From Gaiellasilicea sp963811885 (GTDB lineage Bacteria; Actinomycetota; Thermoleophilia; Gaiellales; Gaiellaceae), in assembly GCA_963811885.1 (NCBI GenBank), contig CAWETB010000015.1, forward strand, positions 1,302,001 through 1,366,000: a stretch of DNA of 64,000 nt. Reading direction: 5' to 3'. Shown in pieces: positions 16,523 to 25,419 of the stretch; positions within the stretch are counted from its first letter, which is position 1; every line of letters starts with the position of its first letter. The translations under genes were made by a program, and so were the position numbers. Below the pieces are notes generated by a model. The model ran no database searches and was not told where the DNA came from. It saw nothing but the letters and a program-made list of their open reading frames with translations.

Positions 16523-17316
16523 ACGCGCTCCACCCGCGTCACGAGCAACTCCCGGAGCGCGAGCGCCACCGCGGCGGCCAGCGCCGCCAGCACCAGCGCG
16601 AGCCGCACGTCCTGGCGTCCCGTGTCCTCCTCGCCCGGCAGCGAGGCAGCCGAGAGATCCGACGAGCGCCGGAGCAGGCGCTCGACGTAGCGCTGGTCCT
16701 CGGGCGCCGCGTTGAGGCCGATCACACGGACGGGAATCTCGAGGCGCCGGAACGCGAGCGCCGTGCTGGTCAGGCGCTCGAGATCGCCGACGTCGTCGTC
16801 GAGGTCGCTGACGAGGAGCACGGCCGGGCGCCCGAGCCGCTTCGCCTTGATCGTGTCCAGCGCCAGCTGCAGCCCGGTCGAGATCTTCGTCCCGGCGCTG
16901 AACGAGTCGGTCCACGGGCTGGTCGGCACGGTGAGTGCGCCGCCGGTCTGCTCGGGGAGGTCGAAGCGGCGTGCAAACGCGCGCAGCTCGGCCGCCGGCG
17001 TCCCGGGCGGCAGCGCCAGGTAGGCGGTGTCGGAGAAGACGATCAGCCCGTAGCGGCCGCCGGTGTCGGCGAGCTCGTCGAGCGTGGCGCCGATCCGGGC
17101 GTACGTGTCCGTCGAGATGCTCGCCGAGAGGTCGAGCACGACGAGGCCGTCCGTCCCGGACGGGAGCGGGCTCGGGGGCGCGGCTTCGCCGCGGCCGACC
17201 AGAACGACCGCGACGGCTGCGCCGATTGCTGCGGCGCCGAGCAGAGCGCGCAGCACGAGCGTCCGTCTCGTCTGGCCGGCGACCGCGTCGAGCTCCCCGT
17301 ACGGGATCGGCGTCAC
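16519..17316 (-). CDS. Membrane-anchored vWA protein, MxaC-like position
   Basis: 265 residues. TM helices lie at about residues 18-37 and 235-255, with a vWA domain between them showing the MIDAS motif DLSASIS and the SDLDDD loop. GTG 17316 overlaps the previous stop (GTGA) and has GGAGG in front, and the end overlaps the next start (ATGA). It is the first of two vWA proteins in the mxaRSACKL-like order. The MIDAS is intact, so metal-dependent binding to a partner (MoxR complex or the quinoprotein) is plausible. Confidence 0.75.
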   Translation of the reverse strand: MTPIPYGELDAVAGQTRRTLVLRALLGAAAIGAAVAVVLVGRGEAAPPSPLPSGTDGLVVLDLSASISTDTYARIGATLDELADTGGRYGLIVFSDTAYLALPPGTPAAELRAFARRFDLPEQTGGALTVPTSPWTDSFSAGTKISTGLQLALDTIKAKRLGRPAVLLVSDLDDDVGDLERLTSTALAFRRLEIPVRVIGLNAAPEDQRYVERLLRRSSDLSAASLPGEEDTGRQDVRLALVLAALAAAVALALRELLVTRVERV

Positions 17317-17906
17317 CGCCTGACCTCCTCCGCGACTGCGAGCGTCGGCTCCGGCTCCGGCTCCGGCCGCGACCACGCGAGCCGGGTCGCCCGCTCGGCG
17401 GGCGGCGCGTCGCCGAGCGTCGCCGCGAGATGGTCGAGTGCGCGCCTGCGGTCGGGCGGGGCACGCTCGGCGGACTCGCGCACGAGCCGGAGCGCACGCA
17501 GGAGGCGGTCGACCGGAGCCTGGCGGTCCCGTCCTCGAAGCGCCGAGACGGCCAGAGCCGCCGCGCAGAGCGCGAGCACGGCAGCGCCGGCGAAGAGGAG
17601 CTCGTCCGCGAGCCCGTCGTGCGCGGCCGCCGGCGTCGTGGTGTCGGGGTGGTAGACCGGCCGCCGCGCAGCCACCTCCTTCGCCGTGACGCGCGGCAGC
17701 ACCCTGACGGTGACGCCGCCGACGGAGACGACCCGGTTCGCGCACGCGTCCGAGAGGCAGGCGAGCCGGCCGTCCGGGAGGCGATCGAACGGGCCTGGGT
17801 CGGCCGCGTCGAGCTGGAACGCATCGCCGAAGAAGACCTCGCGGTCGGCCGCCGCCGCCGGGGCGGCGAGCACAAGGGCCAGCGCCGCAGCGACGAGCAG
17901 CTTCAT
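17313..17906 (-). CDS. Small exported single-TM protein, MxaA-like position
   Basis: 197 residues. The signal peptide (about 1-19) is followed by a short extracytoplasmic domain with two Cys (RLACLSDACANR) and a conserved-looking core GGVTVRVLPRVTAKEVAARRPVYHP. One TM helix (about 105-127) precedes a cytosolic Arg-rich tail. No known domain is recognised. The layout (signal, small periplasmic domain, TM) and the place between DUF58 and vWA genes fit MxaA. Overlapping stop and start codons on both sides (ATGA, GTGA) show strict co-translation. Confidence 0.6.
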   Translation of the reverse strand: MKLLVAAALALVLAAPAAAADREVFFGDAFQLDAADPGPFDRLPDGRLACLSDACANRVVSVGGVTVRVLPRVTAKEVAARRPVYHPDTTTPAAAHDGLADELLFAGAAVLALCAAALAVSALRGRDRQAPVDRLLRALRLVRESAERAPPDRRRALDHLAATLGDAPPAERATRLAWSRPEPEPEPTLAVAEEVRR

Positions 17907-18817
17907 GCCGCCCGCCGGCGCAAGGCCCGGCGCCGCGCCGCCCACGCGGCGAGCGGGGGGAACGCGTCCTCGCTGCCGACGACGACGGGGTCGCAGCCGA
18001 GGTGGTGGAACGTCCGCACGGCGCGGTCGAGCCGCTGCTCGTGCTCGCGCGCGAGCGCCTGCACCTCGCGCCGCGTGAACCGCGTCGGCGCGACGACTCC
18101 GGTTGCGGGATCGGCGAACGGGACAACGGCCCCGTGGACGTCGGGAAAGCGCTGTTCCCAGGTCGGGTCCTGGACGATCACCGGGACGACGTCCCAGCGG
18201 AGCGCCCGCAGCCGCACCCACTCGGCGGCGCGGATCGGCGCGAGGAAGTCGGAGAGGACGAACACGAAGCTCCCGGGCGGCAGGACGTGGCCGTGCCGGA
18301 GCAATGCCTGGAGCCCGAGCTCGAGCGCGCGCGGCGGCGCCGCGAAGCTCGCGCCGGCGAGCCTGGCCCGGATGTCCGCGAGGCGGCGGCGCCCCGCCGG
18401 AGGCAGCCAGAAGCTGCGTCCGTCCGGATCCGCGTGGTCGAGGTAGGCGACCTCGCCGAGCGCAGCGACGGCGCTCGCCGCGATCGCCTCGGCGGCGGCC
18501 AGGACCGCCGCGGGCTTGTCGAGCCAGGGCGACTCCGGCCCGAAGAGGCCGAGTGAAGGGCGACGGTCGACCACGATCGCGGCTCGGGGCGCTTCCTGCG
18601 CGAGGTACTCGCGGACGACGAACTCGTCCGTCCCGCGCGCGGCCGACAAGCGCGCCGACGCGGCCCAGTCGATCCACGCCAGATGGTCTCCCGGCCGGTA
18701 CGGCCGCGAGCCGACGACCTCGTCACCCTGGCCGCGGCGGACACTCCGGTTCCGGCCGAACGATGCCCCGACGAAGCGGCGGCGCGGGACGAGCGGAAAG
18801 GTCCGCGCTGCCGTCAC
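17903..18817 (-). CDS. DUF58 family protein, MxaS-like
   Basis: 304 residues. The DUF58 core motif GDEVVGSRPYRPGDHLAWIDWAASAR is followed by a degenerate vWA-like fold (AIVVDRRPS, FVLSDFLAP). Unlike the longer DUF58 proteins it has no N-terminal TM pair, so it is cytosolic, as MxaS is predicted to be. GTG 18817 directly abuts the MoxR stop (TAAGTG). MoxR and DUF58 pairs are common. The additional four genes downstream are what point to the methanol-dehydrogenase-type cluster. Confidence 0.85.
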   Translation of the reverse strand: MTAARTFPLVPRRRFVGASFGRNRSVRRGQGDEVVGSRPYRPGDHLAWIDWAASARLSAARGTDEFVVREYLAQEAPRAAIVVDRRPSLGLFGPESPWLDKPAAVLAAAEAIAASAVAALGEVAYLDHADPDGRSFWLPPAGRRRLADIRARLAGASFAAPPRALELGLQALLRHGHVLPPGSFVFVLSDFLAPIRAAEWVRLRALRWDVVPVIVQDPTWEQRFPDVHGAVVPFADPATGVVAPTRFTRREVQALAREHEQRLDRAVRTFHHLGCDPVVVGSEDAFPPLAAWAARRRALRRRAA

Positions 18818-19855
18818 TTACCCCTGCCCGAAGCGTTCCTCGTCCCAGTCCGGCTGCGGCCGCGGCGCGCGGGCGAGGCAGGCGTCCCAGATCACCTGGC
18901 CGAGCTGCTCCCGGTCGAGCGATTCGGCGTCGACCGCGAAGTCCACGCCGAGCACGAGCCGGTGGCCGACGACGGGCTCGAAGAGGCGCTCGATGTCGGC
19001 GGGCACGACGTAGCTCCGCCCCGCGATCAGCGCCCACGCGCGCACCGCGCGCTCGAGCGAGAGGCTGGCGCGGACGGACGCGCCGACATCGACCTGCTCG
19101 AGCTCGCGCGTCGCCCGGACGAGCTCGACCGCCCAGCGCTTGAGGAGCGGATCGACGTAGACCTCCTCGACCGCGGCCACGAGCACGGCGAGATCGTCGA
19201 TCGCGACGACCGGCCGCAGGAGCTCGAGCGGATGTCCGTGCAGCTGGCTCTCGAGGATCCCGAGCTCCTGCTCGACCGTCGGATAGCCGAGCGAGGTGCG
19301 GAGGAAGAACCGGTCGAGCTGGGCCTCCGGCAGCGGGAACGTGCCCTCCTGCTCGATCGAGTTCTCGGTCGCGATCAGGAGGAACGGGGCCGGCAGCGGC
19401 CGGCTCGTGCCGTCGACCGTCACCTGCCGCTCGGCCATCCCCTCGAGCAGCGCCGACTGCGCCTTCGGCAGCGCGCGGTTGATCTCGTCGACGAGGAGGA
19501 CGTTGGCGAAGATCGGGCCGGGCCGGAACTCGAACCGCCGCTCCTGCGGGTCCCAGACCGACAGTCCGGTGACGTCGGTGGGCTGCAGGTCCGGCGTGCA
19601 CTGGATCCTCGAGACGGTCGCGCCGTCGATCGAGCCGCCGAGCGCCCGCGCCAGGACCGTCTTGGCCGTGCCCGGGACGTCCTCGAGGAGGACGTGCCCT
19701 TCGCAGGCGAGCGCCGCGAGCACGAGCGCGACCTGGTCGTGCTTGCCGTGCACGACCGTCTCGATGTTGCCGAGGAGCGTGCCGGTGATCTCGGTCGCCC
19801 TGCCGAGTGCGGCGGAGTTGGCTGCCCCCCGCTCAACGCTCGTCATGTCGGCCAT
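18818..19855 (-). CDS. MoxR family AAA+ ATPase
   Basis: 345 residues. Walker A is VPGTAKTVLARAL, Walker B VLLVDEINRALPKAQSALLEGM and sensor 1 IATENSIEQEGTFPLPEAQLDRF, followed by the C-terminal lid domain. MoxR ATPases act as chaperones that help cofactor insertion or assembly of exported complexes, usually with vWA partners. This one leads the DUF58, vWA, vWA, quinoprotein operon. A TACGAT hexamer lies at the first ATG (19855), while a second in-frame ATG at 19846 (MTSVERGA) is positioned for a leaderless start, so the shorter form is possible. Confidence 0.93.
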   Translation of the reverse strand: MADMTSVERGAANSAALGRATEITGTLLGNIETVVHGKHDQVALVLAALACEGHVLLEDVPGTAKTVLARALGGSIDGATVSRIQCTPDLQPTDVTGLSVWDPQERRFEFRPGPIFANVLLVDEINRALPKAQSALLEGMAERQVTVDGTSRPLPAPFLLIATENSIEQEGTFPLPEAQLDRFFLRTSLGYPTVEQELGILESQLHGHPLELLRPVVAIDDLAVLVAAVEEVYVDPLLKRWAVELVRATRELEQVDVGASVRASLSLERAVRAWALIAGRSYVVPADIERLFEPVVGHRLVLGVDFAVDAESLDREQLGQVIWDACLARAPRPQPDWDEERFGQG

Positions 19856-19870
19856 CGTAATCGAGCCGCC

Positions 19871-19902
19871 GGGGGAGGCCGCCTCGGCGGGCGGCCTCCC
19901 CC
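19871..19902 (-). terminator. Hairpin between the dicupredoxin gene and moxR
   Basis: Inverted repeat with 13-bp arms (GGGGGAGGCCGCC and its complement) and a 6-nt loop, just after the cupredoxin stop and before the moxR start. It suggests that the cupredoxin and the moxR operon are separate transcripts. Confidence 0.75.
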
Positions 19903-19910
19903 GACAGACA

Positions 19911-20659
19911 TCAGGGGTTGACGGTCAGAGTCCCCAACATGCCGCGATCGATGTGGAACGGCACATCGCAGACGTAGCTGAAGCGCTGTGCCGGCAAGCC
20001 GACCGTGTAGGTCTCCGACTGGCCGGGATTGAGCAAGGTTCCGACCTTCACGCCCTGGACGGTGAAGTTGTGCACCTCGCTGCCGTTGTTCGTGATCACG
20101 AACGTGACCTGGCCCGACGGGACCGACTGCTGCGAGAGGTTGTAGCCGTACTCGAACATCCCGACGTTGACGGTCGTGTTCGCGTTGCCCACGGGACCCG
20201 TGGGCGGCGGCGTCGTCGTCGTGGTCGTCGTCGTCGTCTTCTGGTCGTCGTCGTCGCGACGGGCTTGACAGCGACCGCGAACTTCCCCTTCATCCCCGCC
20301 TTCGCGTGTCCGAAGAGCGTGCAGAGGAACGCGTACTGGCCCTTCTTCGCGAACTTCACGGTCAGCTTCGCCGACTTGCCGGGCAGCAGCGTCTTGGTCT
20401 TCTTGCCGCCGATCTTGAAGTCGTGCGAGATCTTGCCCTTGTTGATGACGGTGAAGACGACCGTCCCCGTGGGCACGCTCTTCTTCGAGAAGACGTACTT
20501 GAACTCGGACGCCTTGACGGTGATCTTCGTCGTCGCATCCGCAGACGTCGTTCCCGCTGCGCCGGCGGGCAGGAAGACTCCGGCGAACACGCCGGCGAGA
20601 GCGAGCGTCGCCAACCCCGCGACCCCGGCGACACGCTTGTTCTTCATTCGTTTCCTCAT
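19911..20659 (-). CDS. Secreted protein with two type-1 copper (cupredoxin) domains, one frameshift
   Basis: About 249 residues. Signal peptide, cupredoxin 1 (about 40-130: SHDF His ligand, then C-TLFG-H-AKAG-M), Thr-rich linker, cupredoxin 2 (VHNF, then C-DVPF-H-IDRG-M). Both copper sites have the His, Cys, His, Met set. The frame breaks in the linker near 20240, where restoring one base gives an unbroken Thr run, and the length of 749 nt fits a one-base deletion. ATG 20659 follows AAAGGA at 6 nt. It lies between two quinoprotein genes on the same strand, so electron transfer from a PQQ dehydrogenase to the respiratory chain is a sensible inference. Azurin-like electron acceptors for quinoproteins are known. 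Confidence 0.82.
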
Positions 20660-20819
20660 CTACGTCCTTTCCCCCTGTTGGCCTGCTTCAGAGTAGCTCC
20701 AAGATGTCTCAACGACGTCGGCACTCGCGAGGCGTGCCCGTCTGCACTGCGGCGACGGTGCGAGACGAGGACGGCGCGCCGCCTATCCCGGCCGCCCTCG
20801 CCCACTCGAGAGCTGCTGC

Positions 20820-22773
20820 TTAGGGCAGCACGAACGTGTAGATGCTGTCGTTCGCGCAACCGGGCCGGGTTGGTCAGGCCCAGCGGCCGCGAGACGTCGT
20901 TGTGCGACTGGCCGCCGACTGCGACCGACACGTACTGCTTGCCGTTCGCCGTGTAGGTGACCGGTGCCGCGCCGACGCCGGCGTCCATCGGCGGCGACTT
21001 CCAGAGCGAGGCTCCGGTCTTCGTGTCGACTGCCTCGAGATAGCCGTCGCTCGCCTGGGCGTTGCCCGGTGCCGAGGTGGCCGATGAACGTGATGCCTGC
21101 TGCGGTGTTCATCGAGCCGCTGTAGCACGGCGCATCCCAGATCTGCTTCCACGCCGAGCTTGCCGGTCGCGACGTTCAGCGAGGCGAAGTTGCCCCGGTT
21201 GGACGTCGACGTGTCGCCGACGCCGAGGCGGCCGGCCCCGATGCCGCCGAAGGCACCCTTCACCTGCGAGGCCGCCGGGATCTGCTCGAAGGACGTCGCC
21301 CGGTCGGTGACGCCGCAGGTGATGAACGTGTTGGTTCTCCGGGCTGAACGAGCTCGCCGGCCAGTCCATCATCTCGAAGGGCATCACGATGTACTGCGTC
21401 GTGTCGTACGGGTCGTAGACGCAGCCGATCTTGTACGGCTTGCCGTCCGGCGCGACCGCCGTCGCGAACGGGACGTACGCGTTCGTCTGCGTCCGGTTGC
21501 CGTCCGTGCACGGGCCGCCTGTTGGCGTCCGAGCCTGTTGCCCGAGCACGTTGTCCGCCATCGGGATCGGCTGGGTCGGCCAGGTGTTGACGTCGAGCGC
21601 CGTGCTCTGCGGCACCTTGACCTCGGGGATCGGGAGCAGCGGCTTGCCGGTCTCCCGGTCGAGGATGAACGTCATCCCGTACTTGTTCACGAACGCGACG
21701 CCGGGCCGCGATCACCATCTCGCCCTTGACGCTTGTACTTGGCCGCTGAACATGACGCCGTTGTTCGGCAGGTCGGAGTCCCACAGATCGTGGTGGGTCG
21801 TCTGGTAGAACCAGACCAGCTGGCCCGTGTAGAGGTTCAGCGCCACGATCGAGTCGGTGTAGAGGTTCGCGCCCGTGCCGCGGCTGTTCCACGGCACCGG
21901 GTTGCCCGTGCCGAAGATCGCGAGGTTGAGCTTCGCGTCGATGAGCGGTGACTCCCACATCGAGCCGCCGCCGTTCGTGCTGTTGTTCGTGTAGCCGGCG
22001 GAGTTCGCGGACCACGTCTTGTAGCCGGGCTGGCCCGACGGCCGGGATCACGCTCCACGACCAGACGCGCTTGCCGTTGTTCGCGCGTGAAGGCCTGCAT
22101 GCGTGGCGCTGGAGCCGCCGTTGTCGCCCGCGGAGTCGCCGACGAGCACCATGCCGTTGACGTAGATCGGAGCGCTCGAGGTCTTGCCGCCCGTCCTCCA
22201 CGGCGTCACTTCCGTCGACCCAGAGGACGGTGCCGTCCGTCTGGTTGAGGCCGATAGAGCTGGCCGTCGCGCGAGCCCGGCGAAGACCTTGCCCTCGCCG
22301 ATCGCGACGCCGGGCTTACGGTCGAGCCGGAGCCGACGCTGAAGCCCGGCCTCGTAGGTAGGCGTCCACTTCCAGAGCCTGGCGCCCGTCGCCCCGTCGA
22401 GCGCGTAGACGGCGCCGAACGGGTCCTGGATGTACTGGACGCCGTTCGCGACGACGGCGTTCGCCTCGAGCGAGCCGCACGCGGCGTTCTTCGTCGCGCA
22501 GTAGCCCAGGTTGATCTTCCAGGCCAGCTTGAGCGTGCCGACGTTCGCCTTGCTGATCTGCGTCAGCGACGAATACCGGTGGCCCTTGAGGTTGCCCATG
22601 TGCATCAGCCAGTCATCGCCGGCGGGAGCCCCGAGCTGCGCGGCGGTGTAGATCGGTGACGGCGTGATGGCCTTGCTCGCGGCCGGTGTGGACTGAGCCA
22701 GCGAGCCGGCGAGCCCCGCGGCTACGAGCAGCGCGAGACAGGCCGTAAGTGAAAGGAAAAGTGCCCTGCGCAT
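20820..22773 (-). CDS. PQQ-type quinoprotein dehydrogenase, many frameshifts
   Basis: Secreted propeller of about 650 residues whose sequence must be read across all three frames. It runs from a signal peptide and DWLMHMGNLKGHRYSSLTQI, through NPVPWNSRGTGANLYTDSIVAL and FYQTTHHDLWDSDLP, to the last blade TKTGASLWKSPPMDAGVGAAPVTYTANGKQYVSVAVGG. HHDLWDSD corresponds to the catalytic-Asp block of quinoprotein dehydrogenases with Asp retained. Around ten single-base indels are needed to keep the propeller in frame, the first near 22340. Similarity is continuous, so consensus error is more likely than decay. A good Shine-Dalgarno (GAGGAGG) precedes ATG 22773. The cupredoxin gene follows 160 bp downstream. 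Confidence 0.75.
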
Positions 22774-22941
22774 TCAGTGCCCCTCCTCTGAGGACGTGCG
22801 GACGGCGTTACCGGTGCGCTGCTGCCACAAAGACCAAGCCCGAACACCGGCGAGAGCGACAGACATGTCACCGAGAACCTACAGCCGCGAACCCCCGGCG
22901 GCAAGTAACTTCTGGCGCATCTGTGCCACTCCGGTGAGGGC

Positions 22942-22947
22942 TATCCT
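22942..22947 (+). promoter_or_regulatory. -10 box TATCCT before the lipoprotein gene
   Basis: TATCCT ends 7 nt before ATG 22955, giving a predicted leaderless transcript. It lies in the 181-bp divergent gap between the quinoprotein and lipoprotein genes. Nothing else is recognised in that gap. Confidence 0.5.
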
Positions 22948-22954
22948 CCCGGCC

Positions 22955-23513
22955 ATGTCACGACGGCTCGGACTCGTCACTCTCCTCCTCGCCACCGTCC
23001 TCGCGGCGGGCTGTTCGGGCGACGACGACACCGCCGGGACGACCACGGGTGCGGACACCGGCGCCACGACGGTCGCCGCTCCGAGCACGTCAAAGATCAC
23101 CTTGCGGGCAGGGCGCACCAACACAGGCCCCTGGGTGGAATCCCTGGCGCTCGAGCACGGCCCGGACGGAATCCCGACCAACTTCTACGTCTGCGCCGCC
23201 TGGGACGAGTCCCGGCCCCCGCGGGGTGCGATGCGGCGGCCGGGGCCACGCTGCCGGCCGACACGGTCCTCCGGCTCGAGCAGCGCCCGGTGGGAGCTGC
23301 GGCCGCAAGCCCGGACAGCCCCGGCTGGGCAACCGTCGGAACCTCCGATGTCGCAGAGCTCGAAGTCCCGCTGAGCGACTTCGTCTCCGGCTTGGCCGTC
23401 GACGAGGCCACGTATCGCGTCACGTTGCGCCCTCGCGCCGGCGGCGACGCGCTGGCGACATCGAACCCGATCACGGTCACCTGGTCCCGTACGCGGGTCA
23501 GGGCAGGCCGTAA
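22955..23513 (+). CDS. Secreted lipoprotein of unknown function, frameshifted
   Basis: Signal peptide with lipobox (VLAAGC, Cys at about 19), Thr/Asp-rich linker, then one beta-rich domain (ITLRAGRTNTGPWVESLALEH...FYVCAAWDES) that continues after a one-base shift near 23225 as CDAAAGATLPADTVLRLEQRP ... LSDFVSGLAVDEATYRVTLRPRAGG. The end is uncertain because the correct frame has no early stop, while another frame stops at 23513, just past the convergent quinoprotein stop. Two Cys residues may form a disulfide. No family is recognised. Its place next to quinoprotein and cupredoxin genes suggests a periplasmic accessory role. Confidence 0.55.
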
Positions 23514-24958
23514 CGCCACGAGCTCGGGCGTGACGCCCCCGGCGCGTGGGGCTCCGGCGCCGAAGAGAACGAGATCCCCGAGCACGGCGGGGCACGCGTT
23601 GACCCCCGCCCGCATCCGCGTGCGCCAGGCGCAGCTTTCCGTCCGCCGCCGCGAACGCGTACACCGTCCCGTCGAACGTGGAGGTGAAGACGACGTCGTT
23701 CGAGACCGTCGCGCAGCCGAAGTTCGGCGACGGCAGCCGCCGCACCCAGAGGGCGCGCCCCGTCGCGGCGTCGAGGGCGACGAGCCGGCCTTTCCCACGC
23801 GAGGGCACGACGCGTCGTCAGCGGCTGGCTGCTCGTGGCGCTGCCCCAGCCGCACAGGTCGACGACCGGCACGAACAAGCGGCCCTCCGCGTAGGCCATC
23901 GGCGTCAGGACTCCGCCGAACAGGCCGGGGCAGACGGTGACGCGCCGGGGCGGCAGCGGGCCGAGGTCGTTGCGGTGCATGCCCGACGGCGGTCTCCCAG
24001 CGCCGCCGTCGCGTCTCGCGGTCCCAGGCGATCACCCGTCCCGCCTTGCCGGCTCCGAAGACGAGCTCCTTGCCCTCGACCGTCGCCAGGATCGGCGTCG
24101 CCGCGAAGTCGTAGTCGCGGATGTCGTGCGGCGTCACCTGGTCGTGCCAGAGCAGCCGGCCGCTGCGCGCGTCGAACACGAGCAGCGAGTTCGTGTAGAG
24201 CACCGGGCCGGGGAAGGCGGCGCCGTTCGGGCGCTCGGGGGATCCGCCCCAGGGCTGCGGGTTCGAGTTCCCCGCGTAGAGCCGGCCCTCGTCGTCGACG
24301 GAGACCGGGTACCAGAGCCCACCCCCGCCGGCCTCGAGCGGATGCCGCCACGGCTCCCGGATCGTGTCGAACTTCCAGCGCACGGCACCGGTCGCGGCGT
24401 CGAGCGCGTAGATCGCGCCCCGCCCGCCCGGCGGGAAGCCGACGGTACTGGTGAAGACGAGCCCTTCCCAGACGACGGGCGCGATGTCGACGAACTGCTC
24501 GGTGGCGCTGGTGAGATGCCGGCTCCACAGCTGGCGGCCCGTGTCGGCGGAGAGCGCGAACGCATCCGAGTCGGTCGCGCCGTAGACCCGCCCGCCGTCC
24601 ACCGCGAGCCCGTTCGGCCCTTCGTTCGAGCGCGTGGTAGCGGTGCACCCAGCGCAGCCTTCCCGGTGGCGCGGTCGAGCGCGTGCACGTTGCTCTGGAG
24701 GTCCTGGACGTAGACCGTCTCGTCGTCGGCGACCGGCGTCGAGGCGAAGTGCCCGTGTAGTTCGCCTTCGCCGTCAAGGCGTACCGCCACCGGACCTCGA
24801 GCTCCGAGACGTTGCCGGCGTCGATGGACGCTCCGGCCGCGGCGCGCGTGCCCGCAAGATCGCCGTTCGGCAGCTCCCAGGTGCCGTCGGCATCGCGCTC
24901 TCCGCAACCGACGAGAAGACTCGCCAGCACGACTGCAACGGCGAGCCTGCGCGCGCAT
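23498..24958 (-). CDS. Lipoprotein-type PQQ-binding propeller dehydrogenase, several frameshifts
   Basis: About 490 residues read across frames. The N-terminus has a lipobox (LASLLVGC) and an ASIDAGNVSELEVRWRY blade. Later blades include STPVADDETVYVQDLQSNVHALD, LAVDGGRVYGATDSDAFAL, GRLLWHDQVTPHDIRDYDFA and GKGRLVALDAATGRALWVRRL. PHDIRDYDFA places Asp-Tyr-Asp at the catalytic block, the pattern seen in lanthanide-type XoxF enzymes, but the protein is much shorter than methanol dehydrogenases. At least four indels occur (near 24940, 24750, 24630, 23960 and 23510). Removing one T near 23510 gives the end ELVAYGLP and the TGA at 23498. Confidence 0.7.
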
Positions 24959-24979
24959 AAAAGCGCTCGAAACGGGTGA

Positions 24980-24985
24980 TACAGT
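24980..24985 (+). promoter_or_regulatory. -10 box TACAGT before the cupredoxin-like gene
   Basis: TACAGT ends 7 nt before GTG 24993, in the 34-bp gap between divergent genes. A leaderless transcript is predicted. Confidence 0.5.
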
Positions 24986-24992
24986 CCCCGTC

Positions 24993-25393
24993 GTGAAGTC
25001 ACGCCTCTTCGCACTCGCAGCCGTCGTCCGCAGTGGCGCTCGTGCCCGCGGCGCAGAGCGCCCGATCAACCGCAGACGACGGCTCCGCCGCCCGTCTCGA
25101 ACATCAAGGTCATCATCACGGACAGCGGGATCACGGTGAGCCCGAAGCTCGCTCAGCGCGGCAGCATGGGCCGCTTCATCCTCGTCAACACGGGCAAGAA
25201 GCCGCACACGTTCGTGCTCGGTCACGAGCGGCGCGGCACCGGGGTTCAGACGGGGTTCAAGAAGGCGCTCAAGCCCAGCCAGCAGAGCGTGCTGATCCTC
25301 TTCCTCGACTTCCGCGGCGCGATTCCGTACCACTCCCCCTTGCCGGCCGACAAGAGCAAGCCGCGCATGCAGGGGATCTTCAGAATCGTCTGA
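24993..25393 (+). CDS. Small secreted cupredoxin-fold protein without the copper-ligand Cys, two frameshifts
   Basis: About 133 residues. The signal peptide VKSRLFALAAVV is followed, after indels near 25030 and 25080, by TTAPPPVSNIKVIITDSGITVSP and an uninterrupted C-terminal part GRFILVNTGKKPHTFVLG ... AIPYHSPLPADKSKPRMQGIF. The fold pattern (His in PHTF, then His and Met near the end) is cupredoxin-like, but the Cys ligand expected two to five residues before the C-terminal His is absent, so no classical type-1 copper site can form. It may be a structural or binding variant. It stands beside the lipoprotein-type quinoprotein, divergently transcribed. Confidence 0.65.
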
Positions 25394-25419
25394 GAACCGG
25401 TCGCGGGCGGGCGTGACGC

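Noticed and set aside
16519..19855. Generic MoxR-DUF58-vWA (Bat) aerotolerance operon
   Set aside because: Considered, but the two extra small membrane proteins at the MxaA and MxaK positions and the coupled quinoprotein fit the mxa-type cluster better. It remains the main alternative.
20200..20260. Arg-rich tail of the first cupredoxin domain
   Set aside because: It arises from reading the Thr-codon repeat out of frame. A single restored base gives a Thr linker and a second complete cupredoxin domain.
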